From NCBI RefSeq assembly GCF_036173125.1, contig NZ_CP108054.1, positions 3,348,001 to 3,412,000 of the forward strand: a stretch of DNA of 64,000 bases, given 5' to 3'. Source of the DNA: Streptomyces sp. NBC_00286. Its GTDB lineage: Bacteria; Actinomycetota; Actinomycetes; Streptomycetales; Streptomycetaceae. This document shows positions 52,110 through 59,480 of this stretch, in pieces. The notes under the pieces are model-generated. The model saw only the letters and a program-made list of their open reading frames with translations. It did no database searches and was not told the origin of the DNA. The stretch's first letter is position 1. The number at the start of each line of letters is the position of its first letter. The translations under genes were made by a program, and so were the position numbers.

Positions 52110-52124
52110 CGTCGGGTAGTTGAC
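52090..52124 (+). ncRNA. Putative omega RNA 3' end and right-end hairpin
   Basis: The sequence from the tnpB 3' end across the hairpin (CCCGCCGC/GCGTCGGG, 52097-52116) to TAGTTGAC matches the general design of omega RNA, which overlaps the tnpB 3' end and reads guide sequence from the flank. If so, the guide would start about 52125. The 5' boundary of the RNA is not visible. Confidence 0.4.
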
Positions 52125-52155
52125 TATCCCACCGACGTCCGGATCCTTCGCGTGA

Positions 52156-52863
52156 GTGATGGTCGGACAGCGTGGCCAGCGCCAGGTCGGCGCGGGCCTC
52201 ATCCGGGTCCGGCAGGAGTACCTGATCAAAGCCGACGAGGTGCTGGAGGCCGGCGGGCTCATTGCCGCGACGTGGGAGGACGTGAAGAAGGTCCGGTACC
52301 CGAAGCGGGTTCGGGAGCTGGGGAACCTGGAGGCCAAGGCGGTCGAGATCGGCGTGTACGAGTGCAGCAACATCGCCGGTCTGCTGCAGACGTCCGAGTA
52401 TGCGCGAGCCCTGCTGGAATCGTGGCAGCCGGCCTATTCACCGGAGGACTTGGAACGACGAGTAGCCGCCCGTATGGCCCGGCAGTCCGTCTTCGAGCGG
52501 TCGCCCGCACCCGCCCTCGGTTTCGTCCTGGAAGAAGCAACTCTGCGTCGCAACGTTGGAGGCACAATGGTGCGGCGACAGCAGTTCGAACGCCTGCTGG
52601 AGGTGGGACGGTTGAGTAACGTCACACTGCAGGTGATGCCGATGGACAGTGCGGCGCACCCCGGCATGAGCGGCAGGATCGAGTTGCTGAAGTTCGAGGA
52701 CGGTACGGCTGTTGGGCGTTCCGATGGTGCCTTCAACAGCCGTCCGGTCTCCGACCTCAGGCAGCTACGCATCCTTGAACTGCGCTATGGCACCATCCGG
52801 GCGCAGGCTCTTCCACCTGGGGAGTCGCTGGCCCTCATTGAGCAACTGCTGGGAGAAACATGA
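52156..52863 (+). pseudogene. XRE/DUF5753 regulator lacking its helix-turn-helix
   Basis: 235 codons matching the C-terminal DUF5753 region of Streptomyces XRE regulators (ECSNIAGLLQTSEYARALL, EEATLRRNVGGTMVRRQQFERLL, VTLQVMPMDSAAHPGMSGRIELL). The N-terminal ~60-residue DNA-binding HTH expected before this point is missing; the frame starts at GTG 52156/ATG 52159, 30 bp after the tnpB element. It may have lost its regulatory function, or have become a ligand-binding remnant. It still overlaps the DUF397 gene in ATGA. Confidence 0.65.
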
Positions 52864-53069
52864 TCCGCAACACCTCCGCCAGGGACGCCTCCGACCTGGC
52901 ATGGTTCAAGAGCAGCTACAGCAGCGGCCCCGACGGCGACACCTGCGTCGAACTCGCCACCACCCCCGGCACCGTCCACGTCCGCGACTCCAAGAACACC
53001 AACGGCCCTCAGCTCGCGCTGTCGCCGAAGGCGTGGGCCGACTTCGTGCCGTACGCGTCCGAAGGCTGA
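52860..53069 (+). CDS. DUF397 family protein
   Basis: A 69-residue small protein, WFKSSYSSGPDGDTCVELATTPGTVHVRDSKN. DUF397 proteins occur in pairs with XRE regulators in Streptomyces, probably as modulators of a shared process. The ATG overlaps the DUF5753 stop. Length and motif are typical. Confidence 0.9.
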   Translation: MIRNTSARDASDLAWFKSSYSSGPDGDTCVELATTPGTVHVRDSKNTNGPQLALSPKAWADFVPYASEG

Positions 53070-53082
53070 CTCGCCGCCCCGA

Positions 53083-53241
53083 CTACTCGACCTCGGCCTC
53101 CGGTACGTCGACCTCGCCGCCCAGGACGCGGGCGATGGCCGTGAACTCGTTCAGGGCGGACTGGAGGTCGCGGACGATCTCCTCGGCCAGGACCTCGCCG
53201 AACTGCCCGGCACTGGCATAGGCGGCGTTCGGGTCGGCCAG
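53083..53241 (-). pseudogene. Gene remnant, 52 codons
   Basis: A Streptomyces-like coding frame ending in TAG 53083-53085: ADPNAAYASAGQFGEVL, then EEIVRDLQSALNEFTAIA. No ATG, GTG or TTG start is found and only CTG 53241 would serve; upstream is GC-rich with a hairpin. It is probably the 3' end of a lost gene. Confidence 0.35.
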
Positions 53242-53304
53242 AGGCGGGGCCCCGCCCCCACAGGGCCCCGGCGCATGCCTATGAGGCGCGGCTCATGAGG
53301 CCGC

Positions 53305-53499
53305 TCAGAACTTGATGTCCCCGATCATGCCCGCGATGTTGTTCGTCACCTCGCTGATCGTGGGCGCGATCGTCGAGCTGGCCAGATAGAAGCCGAACAG
53401 GACGCAGACGACCGCGTGACCGGCCTTCAGTCCCGATTTCTTGACCAGCAGGAAGACGATGATCGCCAGCAGCACCACCGCCGAAATCGAGAGTGCCAC
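53305..53499 (-). CDS. Small membrane protein, 64 residues
   Basis: MALSISAVVLLAIIVFLLV then KSGLKAGHAVVCVLFGFYLASSTIA and a terminal MIGDIKF: two helices. A very strong ribosome site (GGAGGTG, 9 nt) precedes GTG 53499. Related short proteins occur near plasmid or accessory regions in Streptomyces, function unknown. It lies in the eroded region upstream of the S9 peptidase. Confidence 0.72.
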   Translation of the reverse strand: MALSISAVVLLAIIVFLLVKKSGLKAGHAVVCVLFGFYLASSTIAPTISEVTNNIAGMIGDIKF

Positions 53500-53652
53500 G
53501 GCGGTTCACCTCCAAGGTTCCCAGGGACGCGTCGGGTCAGTACGGGTCAGTACGGCAGCCAGCGGGTTCATACCCAGGCAGCGCCATTGATCATAACTAT
53601 CCATCCGTGCGCATCGATCGGCGCACGGCCGCACAAGGGGGCGCATGGCCAA

Positions 53653-53658
53653 TATGGT
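53653..53658 (+). promoter_or_regulatory. -10 box, leaderless promoter of the S9 peptidase
   Basis: TATGGT, 6 nt before ATG 53665; no ribosome site is visible. Confidence 0.5.
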
Positions 53659-53664
53659 CGGGGC

Positions 53665-55782
53665 ATGACCACCGAGCCTCTCTCCTTTCCACGCCGGCAG
53701 GCGCGCACCCTGCGCTTCACGCTCGGCGCGCCCCGCGCCTTCACCGTGGCGCCCGACGGTTCCCGGGTCGTGTTCCTGCGGTCCCGCTCGGGTACGGACC
53801 GGGCGAATGTGCTGTGGGTCCTCGATGTGGCGGACGGCGAGGAACGTATGGCCGCCGACCCACAGGCGCTGCTCGGCGGCGCCACCGAGCGGCTGTCGGC
53901 CGAGGAGAGAGCGCGCCGGGAGCGCAGCCGGGAGGGCGGCGCGGGCATCGTCGGCTATGCCACGGACACGGCGGTGGAGTTGGCGTCCTTCGCGTTGTCC
54001 GGGCGGCTTTTCACGGCCGAACTGCGCGCCGGTACGGCACGTGAACTGCCCGTTCCCGGTCCGGTACTTGACCCGCGCCCGTCCCCCGACGGACGGCTCG
54101 TGGCGTACGTCACCGGGGGCGCCCTGCGCGTCGTAGGCGCCGAAGGTGAAAGCGACCGGGCGCTCGCCGAACCCGAGTCGGAGACGGTGACGTACGGCCT
54201 CGCCGAGTTCATCGCGGCGGAGGAGATGGGCCGTTCGCGCGGCTTCTGGTGGTCGCCCGACTCGGACCGGCTGCTGGTCGCGCGGGCCGACGACGCGCCC
54301 GTACGCCGCTGGTGGATCGCCGACCCCGCGCGGCCGGAACAGGCGCCGCAGCAGGTCGCGTACCCGGCGGCCGGAACCGACAACGCGGACGTACGCCTCT
54401 TCGTGTTCGCCCTCGACGGGGCGCGTACGGAGGTCGTGTGGGACCGGGCACGCTACCCCTATCTGGCACGAGTGCACTGGTCAGCGGCCGGGGCCCCGCT
54501 CCTCCTCGTACAGGCGCGGGACCAGCGGAGCCAGCTCTATCTGGCCGTGGATCCCGACACCGGGGCGACCCGGATGGTGCACGCGGACGAAGATCCACAA
54601 TGGCTGGATCTTTTCCCCGGCGTGCCGTGCTGGAGCCCCGGCGGACACCTCGTGCGGATCGCCGACGAGGGCGGGGCGCGGGTGCTCGCGGTGGGGGAAC
54701 GTCCGCTGACGGGGCCGCAGTTGCACGTACGGGCGGTGCTCGACGTCTCGGACGACGATGTGCTGGTGTCCGCGTCGGCGGGCGAGGCGGCGGCCACGCC
54801 CGAGATCGGTGAGGTTCACGTCTACCGGGTCAACGACCTTGGCGTGGAACGCCTTTCGCAGGAGCCCGGGGTGCACTCGGCGGTCCGTTCCGGCCCCGTG
54901 ACGGTGCTCGTCTCGGCCGTTCCCGACCGCCCCGGCGCCCAGGTGCGGGTGCTGCACGAGGGCAAGGCGGCGGCGACTGTGGCCTCGTACGCCGAAGACC
55001 CCGGACTGAGCCCGCGCGTGAGCCTCACGGAGGCGGGCGAGCGCCGGGTGCCGTGCGCCGTCCTGCTCCCCAAGGACCACACCGGCGGTCCGCTGCCGGT
55101 CCTGATGGACCCGTACGGCGGCCCGCACGGTCAGCGGGTGCTGGCGGCGCACAACCCGTACCTCACCTCCCAGTGGTTCGCCGACCAGGGCTTCGCGGTG
55201 ATCGTCGCGGACGGGCGCGGGATGCCCGGCCGGTCGCCCGCCTGGGAGAAGGCGATCAAGGACGACATGGCCGCGATCGTCCTGGACGACCAGATCCACG
55301 CGCTCCAGGCACTCGCCGAACGCTTCCCGCTGGACCTGAACCGGGTCGCCATCCGCGGCTGGTCCTTCGGCGGCTACCTCGCCGGCCTCGCGGTGCTGCG
55401 CCGCCCGGACGTCTTCCACACGGCCGTCGTGGGCGCCCCGGTCACCGACCAACGCCTGTACGACACCCACTACACGGAGCGCTACCTCGGCGACCCGAAC
55501 CGCCAGCCCGAGGTCTACGCCGCGAACTCCCTGATCGACGACAACGGGCTGGTAGGCGCAGCCGAACCCGCCCGCCCGATGATGATCATCCACGGCCTGG
55601 CCGACGACAACGTAGTGGTGGCCCACAGCCTGCGCCTGTCGTCGGCGCTTTTGGCCGCCGGCCGCCCCCACGAGGTGCTGCCACTCTCCGGAGTCACGCA
55701 CATGACCCCACAGGAACAGGTGGCGGAGAACCTGCTGCTGCTACAGGTGGACTTCCTACGCCGGGCTTTGAAGCTGGGCTGA
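53665..55782 (+). CDS. Dipeptidyl-peptidase IV-like S9B serine peptidase
   Basis: A 705-residue cytosolic prolyl-oligopeptidase-family enzyme. The N-terminal beta-propeller includes LAEFIAAEEMGRSRGFWWSPDSDR, whose EE pair is like the substrate-binding double Glu of DPP-IV. The hydrolase domain has nucleophile RGWSFGGYLAG, acid HGLADDNVVV and His SGVTHM. No signal peptide is seen, so it acts inside the cell. It cleaves X-Pro from peptide N-termini by family. ATG 53665 is preferred to the long frame from 53416. Confidence 0.92.
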   Translation: MTTEPLSFPRRQARTLRFTLGAPRAFTVAPDGSRVVFLRSRSGTDRANVLWVLDVADGEERMAADPQALLGGATERLSAEERARRERSREGGAGIVGYATDTAVELASFALSGRLFTAELRAGTARELPVPGPVLDPRPSPDGRLVAYVTGGALRVVGAEGESDRALAEPESETVTYGLAEFIAAEEMGRSRGFWWSPDSDRLLVARADDAPVRRWWIADPARPEQAPQQVAYPAAGTDNADVRLFVFALDGARTEVVWDRARYPYLARVHWSAAGAPLLLVQARDQRSQLYLAVDPDTGATRMVHADEDPQWLDLFPGVPCWSPGGHLVRIADEGGARVLAVGERPLTGPQLHVRAVLDVSDDDVLVSASAGEAAATPEIGEVHVYRVNDLGVERLSQEPGVHSAVRSGPVTVLVSAVPDRPGAQVRVLHEGKAAATVASYAEDPGLSPRVSLTEAGERRVPCAVLLPKDHTGGPLPVLMDPYGGPHGQRVLAAHNPYLTSQWFADQGFAVIVADGRGMPGRSPAWEKAIKDDMAAIVLDDQIHALQALAERFPLDLNRVAIRGWSFGGYLAGLAVLRRPDVFHTAVVGAPVTDQRLYDTHYTERYLGDPNRQPEVYAANSLIDDNGLVGAAEPARPMMIIHGLADDNVVVAHSLRLSSALLAAGRPHEVLPLSGVTHMTPQEQVAENLLLLQVDFLRRALKLG

Positions 55783-56209
55783 GCTGCAAGAATCCGCCGA
55801 GCACCGCAACCATCAATTGAGGAACCACGACGAAGCACCAACCAGGTCCGCGAGAGCGGCGCCGGTTTAGGCGCAAAAAGGGGCGACCGGCCGGGGAGAC
55901 ATGGCGCGCCCCGGCCGGTCTACGGCACCCGCACGGCCGTACGTTGTTCAGACTGACGCGTCCGTATATCGGTATCGGGTCAGTGAAGTTGCTTATGTGT
56001 TAACGAAGTTGATGCCCATTTGTGCCGCTATGCCGACTGTACGGGACCCGAAGATGCGGAGGATGCGTTGCAACGATTTCTTTGCAAGACATCCTTTGCA
56101 GGCAGCTGCGCCTCCCAGCACCCGCTGAAAGTGACGTCACATCCAACCGACAGAGGGGCACACGCCCACCGGTCGGCAGCGAACCATTCGGTCACAGCAC
56201 CAGCCACGT
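55783..56209. other. Intergenic region with TTGCAA repeats and low GC
   Basis: No supported gene. The part 55960-56105 is clearly poorer in GC. It holds GTTGCAAC (56069-56076), TTTGCAAG (56083-56090) and TTTGCAGG (56096-56103), direct repeats like Streptomyces maltose/amylase (MalR-type) operators. No sugar gene is nearby. A small frame on the minus strand ends ...RILRIFGSRTVGIAAQ near 56000 but lacks a start. Confidence 0.4.
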
Positions 56210-56584
56210 CTAACCCAATTCGCCCCGCTCCACACAGAATTCGTTGCCCTCAGGGTCGGCCAGTGTGACCCAGCCCCGGCCGTCCGGCCGGGTGTGGTCC
56301 GCGACCAGCCGGGCCCCGAGCCTGATCGCCCGCTCGACCTCCTCCGCACGGGTGCGCCCCTGCGGACGCAGGTCGAAATGCACCCGGTTCTTGACGGTCT
56401 TCGGCTCCGGCACGCGGACGAACAGCAGGCCCGGACCACCGGAGGGGTCCGCGATGAGCGCCTCAGGGTCGCCGGGCTTGTCGTCGTCGGCCAGCGGCCG
56501 CCCGAGCAACTGGCTCCAGAACAGCCCGAGATCGTACGGATCTCCGGTGCAGTCGAAAGTGATGTGGCGGATGACGGGGTTCAA
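56210..56584 (-). CDS. VOC-family (glyoxalase-like) protein
   Basis: A 124-residue vicinal-oxygen-chelate fold protein: IRHITFDCTGDPYDLGLFWSQLLGRPL and GWVTLADPEGNEFCVERG. The His near the start and Glu in GNEFC are the usual metal or structural positions. Substrate unknown. TTG start at 56584 with GAAGGAG 7 nt upstream. Confidence 0.9.
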   Translation of the reverse strand: MNPVIRHITFDCTGDPYDLGLFWSQLLGRPLADDDKPGDPEALIADPSGGPGLLFVRVPEPKTVKNRVHFDLRPQGRTRAEEVERAIRLGARLVADHTRPDGRGWVTLADPEGNEFCVERGELG

Positions 56585-56754
56585 CTGGCTCCTTCAGACG
56601 GCTTGTTGTTGCCGAGGCGAGCATTCCCCGGTCGCCGTCTCCCTGTCGAACGATTAACCGGTCCGGTTCGGCCCGCTCCTCTCCGGACGTGTACGTGAGG
56701 ACGCGTGCGACCGCCGAACAGACGCCGTTCGCGAGAGCGCCCTACGGTGGAAGC

Positions 56755-57095
56755 ATGGCGAAACACCGCATCACCCCGTCGGCCCTGGTGAGGACACCGC
56801 GATCCGCGAGGCCGCGGCCGACTACGGTCTCGGTCTCTCCGCATTCCTACGCACGGCGGCACTCGCCGAGGTGGCGCGGTGCCAGCGCATCCGGGACCGG
56901 TTCGCGGAGGTGGACGCGGTCAGCCGCGCTGCCGAGGAGAGCGCGCCCGACGACATCTCGCTCGCCGCCACCCCCGAGGACGATGCCGCCATGGACGCCT
57001 ACCTGGATGCCATCGACGGCGGCTTCGACACCCGAGGCAGCTCCGCCGGTCGACTCCCTACGGGACTTCCGGACGGCAAGCCCACGCTGCTGTGA
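56755..57095 (+). pseudogene. Frameshifted ribbon-helix-helix antitoxin-like gene
   Basis: MAKHRITPSAL begins in one frame and GEDTAIREAAADYGLGLSAFLRTAALAEVARC... continues in another. Adding one C in GGCCCTGG (about 56785) restores a single frame, TPSAPGEDTAIREAAADYG, ending at 57095. A ~113-residue protein results, with a RHH-like N-terminus. No toxin gene follows. It could be a real mutation or a sequencing error. Confidence 0.6.
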
Positions 57096-57220
57096 CGCTA
57101 CGGCGGACTGGTCGGCGACGGTTCGAGCGGTTGATCGCAGGGATCAACTCCGCCGAATCACACCGGACTTGACTCCGACAAGAAGCGCCACGAGGGCGGA
57201 CGGAGCAGCAGTGGCTCGGC

Positions 57221-57514
57221 TCACTCCCGGCTGCCTTTCTTGATCTCGGCGATGAGGTCGAGCCCCTCCTGCAGCGCATCGTCGAACTCGGGGTCGCTGA
57301 AGGCGCGGATGCTGCCGGCATAGGTCTTGATGACGTCGGCGACCTGGTGGAGGTCGGTGGCCGTGGAAGTGTCGAGGGCGCGAGCGAGGTCGGCCTCAAA
57401 ACTCTCGGCGTCGCCTGGGAAACCCCGCCCGTCCCGGAGCGCGGCGCGGATGTCGGCCACGGTCCTGAGGTGCGGCAGCGGTGCATGCGGTGTCTCGGCG
57501 TGCCGTGCACTCAT
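57221..57514 (-). CDS. Hypothetical protein
   Basis: A 97-residue acidic, helical protein, PLPHLRTVADIRAALRDGRGFPGDAESFEADL ending LDLIAEIKKGSRE. GAGGAGG lies 5 nt before ATG 57514. It resembles small antitoxin-type proteins by length and helical content, but no family is recognised and no toxin gene adjoins it. Confidence 0.6.
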   Translation of the reverse strand: MSARHAETPHAPLPHLRTVADIRAALRDGRGFPGDAESFEADLARALDTSTATDLHQVADVIKTYAGSIRAFSDPEFDDALQEGLDLIAEIKKGSRE

Positions 57515-57719
57515 AGATCCTCCTCGGGCCAGGTACGCGCTTACGGCCGTCGTCGCGCTCACGGCGCGCTCACGAGCTGGATGGCCGCACTCATGACGTC
57601 CTCACGCTGCCGCACGACAAAGCGGCTCAGCTGGTTACGACCGGGGACCTTCCACGGTCAGGAGTGGCCAGCATCTGCCAATTCCGCGACGGGGTTATGC
57701 CTTGACCCCGAGCGGCCAG

Positions 57720-57947
57720 TTACGGCGCACGGTGGCTGGGCCGCCTTTGAAGGGACGGCAGCATCCCACCTTTGATCCCGTCGAGCAGCGCCGCGACGGC
57801 AGACGGAGCGGCGTTGGCGACGGCACCGGGAGCTTCGCTCTCACGGAGGTGCACGGTGCCGGTGGGGGCGAGGGCGAGTTCGACACAGGTGTCGGAGCCG
57901 GGCTCGCTGAACGTTGATTTCCGCCACACGAGTTGCGCCACCACCAT
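57720..57947 (-). CDS. DUF397 family protein
   Basis: A 75-residue DUF397 protein, VWRKSTFSEPGSDTCVELALAPTGTVHLRESEAPG. ATG 57947 has GGAG at 9 nt. Its normal XRE partner is not adjacent: an orphan DUF397. The second copy of the family in the window is at 52860. Confidence 0.85.
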   Translation of the reverse strand: MVVAQLVWRKSTFSEPGSDTCVELALAPTGTVHLRESEAPGAVANAAPSAVAALLDGIKGGMLPSLQRRPSHRAP

Positions 57948-58089
57948 TGAGGTGCACTCCGACCCGTGCAAGGACCGCTACCAGCACAAGGACCCGTACA
58001 TCTTCGGAGACGCCGTGCCCTTCGGCCCCTGGACGGTGGAGACCTCCGCCTTTCGCCGCTACGGCAAGACCGGATCAGTTCTGCGGTGA
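57946..58089 (+). pseudogene. C-terminal gene fragment
   Basis: A plus-strand coding frame without start: CKDRYQHKDPYIFGDAVPFGPWTVETSAFRRYGKTG, stop at 58087-58089. The pattern is like the end of Uma2-type restriction endonuclease-fold proteins, but the match is not sure. The 5' part has been lost at the divergent DUF397 gene. Confidence 0.35.
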
Positions 58090-58752
58090 CGGGTCGATTC
58101 CAAGGACTGGCAGGCAGTCGGCGACGGCGACGAGTTCGATGTCGTCGCGTCGACGCTCGATCCACTGGTCGCGCGTCAGCCTCCAGCATTTGATTTCGCC
58201 TGGCTCGCCGCGCCGGGTGTCCCAGCTGACGCCGTTCGGGACGTAGCCGAGAGCTTGGGAGACATGGTTCGAGGCGTGGTTGTCGACGAACGCGTCGCTG
58301 GTCGCCTCGCGGGCCCCGAGCCCCTCGAAGGCCAGATGCAGCACCGCCTGGCGCATCTCCTTGCCGAAGCCGCCGCCGCGCACGTCGGGGCTGAGCCAGG
58401 AGAACGTGGAGACCGTTCCGAACGTGCCGAAGTCGGTGCCGATCAGGTCCTGCATCCCCACCGGCTCGCCGTCGATGACCACGACGAAGTAGAGGCGCCA
58501 GAAGCCGGCACTGACCCGGCCTCGGCCCGACCACACGCTCCGGAGCCAGCGCCACTCGCGTTCGGGGCTGTCCTCATAGAGGGACATCGGGTCGTCGAAG
58601 GGCCAGGGCGGCCCCGTGGCTACTCCCTTGCGGACCGTCGGGACCAGGCGCTCCAGGAGCTCATCTGTCGCTCCCAGCAAGGACAGTCGGGGGGTGTGCA
58701 CCTGCACGTTCAAGGGGGGATACGCGGACAGCGGCGAGGCAGTCGTCGGCAT
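58075..58752 (-). CDS. GNAT-family acetyltransferase (RimJ/RimL-like)
   Basis: A 225-residue GNAT protein. VVVIDGEPVGMQDL and SWLSPDVRGGGFGKEMRQAVLHLAFEGLGAREATSDAF are motifs A/B of the RimJ/RimL type; N-terminal LSLLGATDELLERLVP. It may acetylate N-termini or small molecules. TAGGGT is 7 nt before ATG 58752. Its stop overlaps the remnant on the opposite strand by 15 bp. Confidence 0.88.
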   Translation of the reverse strand: MPTTASPLSAYPPLNVQVHTPRLSLLGATDELLERLVPTVRKGVATGPPWPFDDPMSLYEDSPEREWRWLRSVWSGRGRVSAGFWRLYFVVVIDGEPVGMQDLIGTDFGTFGTVSTFSWLSPDVRGGGFGKEMRQAVLHLAFEGLGAREATSDAFVDNHASNHVSQALGYVPNGVSWDTRRGEPGEIKCWRLTRDQWIERRRDDIELVAVADCLPVLGIDPSPQN

Positions 58753-58759
58753 GGGCGCA

Positions 58760-58765
58760 ACCCTA
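58760..58765 (-). promoter_or_regulatory. -10 box, leaderless promoter of the GNAT gene
   Basis: TAGGGT on the minus strand, 7 nt before ATG 58752. Confidence 0.55.
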
Positions 58766-58851
58766 GAGCCGAGCCGACATGGCGTGCATCACATATTCGG
58801 TCGGGGCTGGGCCACCGGTTTATCCGTTGGCTTGCGTTTCGGCCGGCCCTG

Positions 58852-58857
58852 TAGGTT
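58852..58857 (+). promoter_or_regulatory. -10 box, leaderless promoter of the second GNAT gene
   Basis: TAGGTT, 6 nt before GTG 58864. Confidence 0.5.
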
Positions 58858-58863
58858 CCCGCC

Positions 58864-59343
58864 GTGAGTGATGTCGGCGTGACAGAGATCAGGCTCGCGG
58901 AGGCGGCGGACGCGGCGGTGATTGCTCGTATCCACATGGCCTCTCGGGTGGTGACGATGCCGTACCTGCCGCCGCAGAAGCGCAGTCACGACCAGGTCGC
59001 CCGGTGGATCGAGGATGTCCTGCTCAAGTCGTGCCGGACGTGGGTGGCGGTGCGTGGTGGAGAAATCCTCGGCTATGCCGCTCTCGAGGGGGACATGCTC
59101 GAGCACCTCTATCTGCGACCGGACGTCCGCCGCCAGGGCATCGGCACGCTGCTGCTCGACGAGATCAAACGGCACAGCCCTGACGGGGTGTCCCTGCACG
59201 TCTTCCAGCAGAACACCGATGCCCGCGCGTTCTACGACCTCCACGGCTTCACTGTCGTCGACACGAGCGATGGCCACCGGAACATGGAGAACCTGCCCGA
59301 CATGACCCTGCGCTGGACACCGGCCAGTACCAGTACACGGTGA
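58864..59343 (+). CDS. GNAT-family acetyltransferase
   Basis: A 159-residue GNAT with EHLYLRPDVRRQGIGTLLLDEIK (acetyl-CoA loop RRQGIG) and VSLHVFQQNTDARAFYDLHGF as motif B. Substrate unknown. Divergent from the RimJ-like gene, about 110 bp apart; a terminator follows. Confidence 0.9.
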   Translation: MSDVGVTEIRLAEAADAAVIARIHMASRVVTMPYLPPQKRSHDQVARWIEDVLLKSCRTWVAVRGGEILGYAALEGDMLEHLYLRPDVRRQGIGTLLLDEIKRHSPDGVSLHVFQQNTDARAFYDLHGFTVVDTSDGHRNMENLPDMTLRWTPASTSTR

Positions 59344-59410
59344 ACCGCGTCCCGACGGGCGCCCTTGCGCGCGAACGGTTCGCCCTCCGGGCGGCAGCGG
59401 TGCGCGCGGG

Positions 59411-59442
59411 AATGTGCCAGTCCCCCCAGGGACTGTCACATT
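59411..59442. terminator. Terminator between the GNAT gene and the ABC operon
   Basis: AATGTG.CAGTCCC pairs with GGGACTG.CACATT (59411-59442, one bulge), followed by TTTTCG on the plus strand. It lies between convergent genes. Confidence 0.75.
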
Positions 59443-59480
59443 TTCGTGCGTACGCCACCGCCTCCCGACGAATGCCTGGG

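Larger units (their letters stand above)
50690..52124 (+). mobile_element. IS200/IS605-family (IS1341-type) tnpB element
   Basis: Contains a tnpB gene only, no tnpA. The left part has a hairpin (CCCGGGCG, TTCA loop, CGCCCGGG; 50695-50714) and the right end a hairpin CCCGCCGCTTTAGCGTCGGG then TAGTTGAC (52097-52124), a form typical of these elements. Boundaries are approximate. Truncated genes on both sides suggest insertion or deletion events at this place. Confidence 0.7.
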
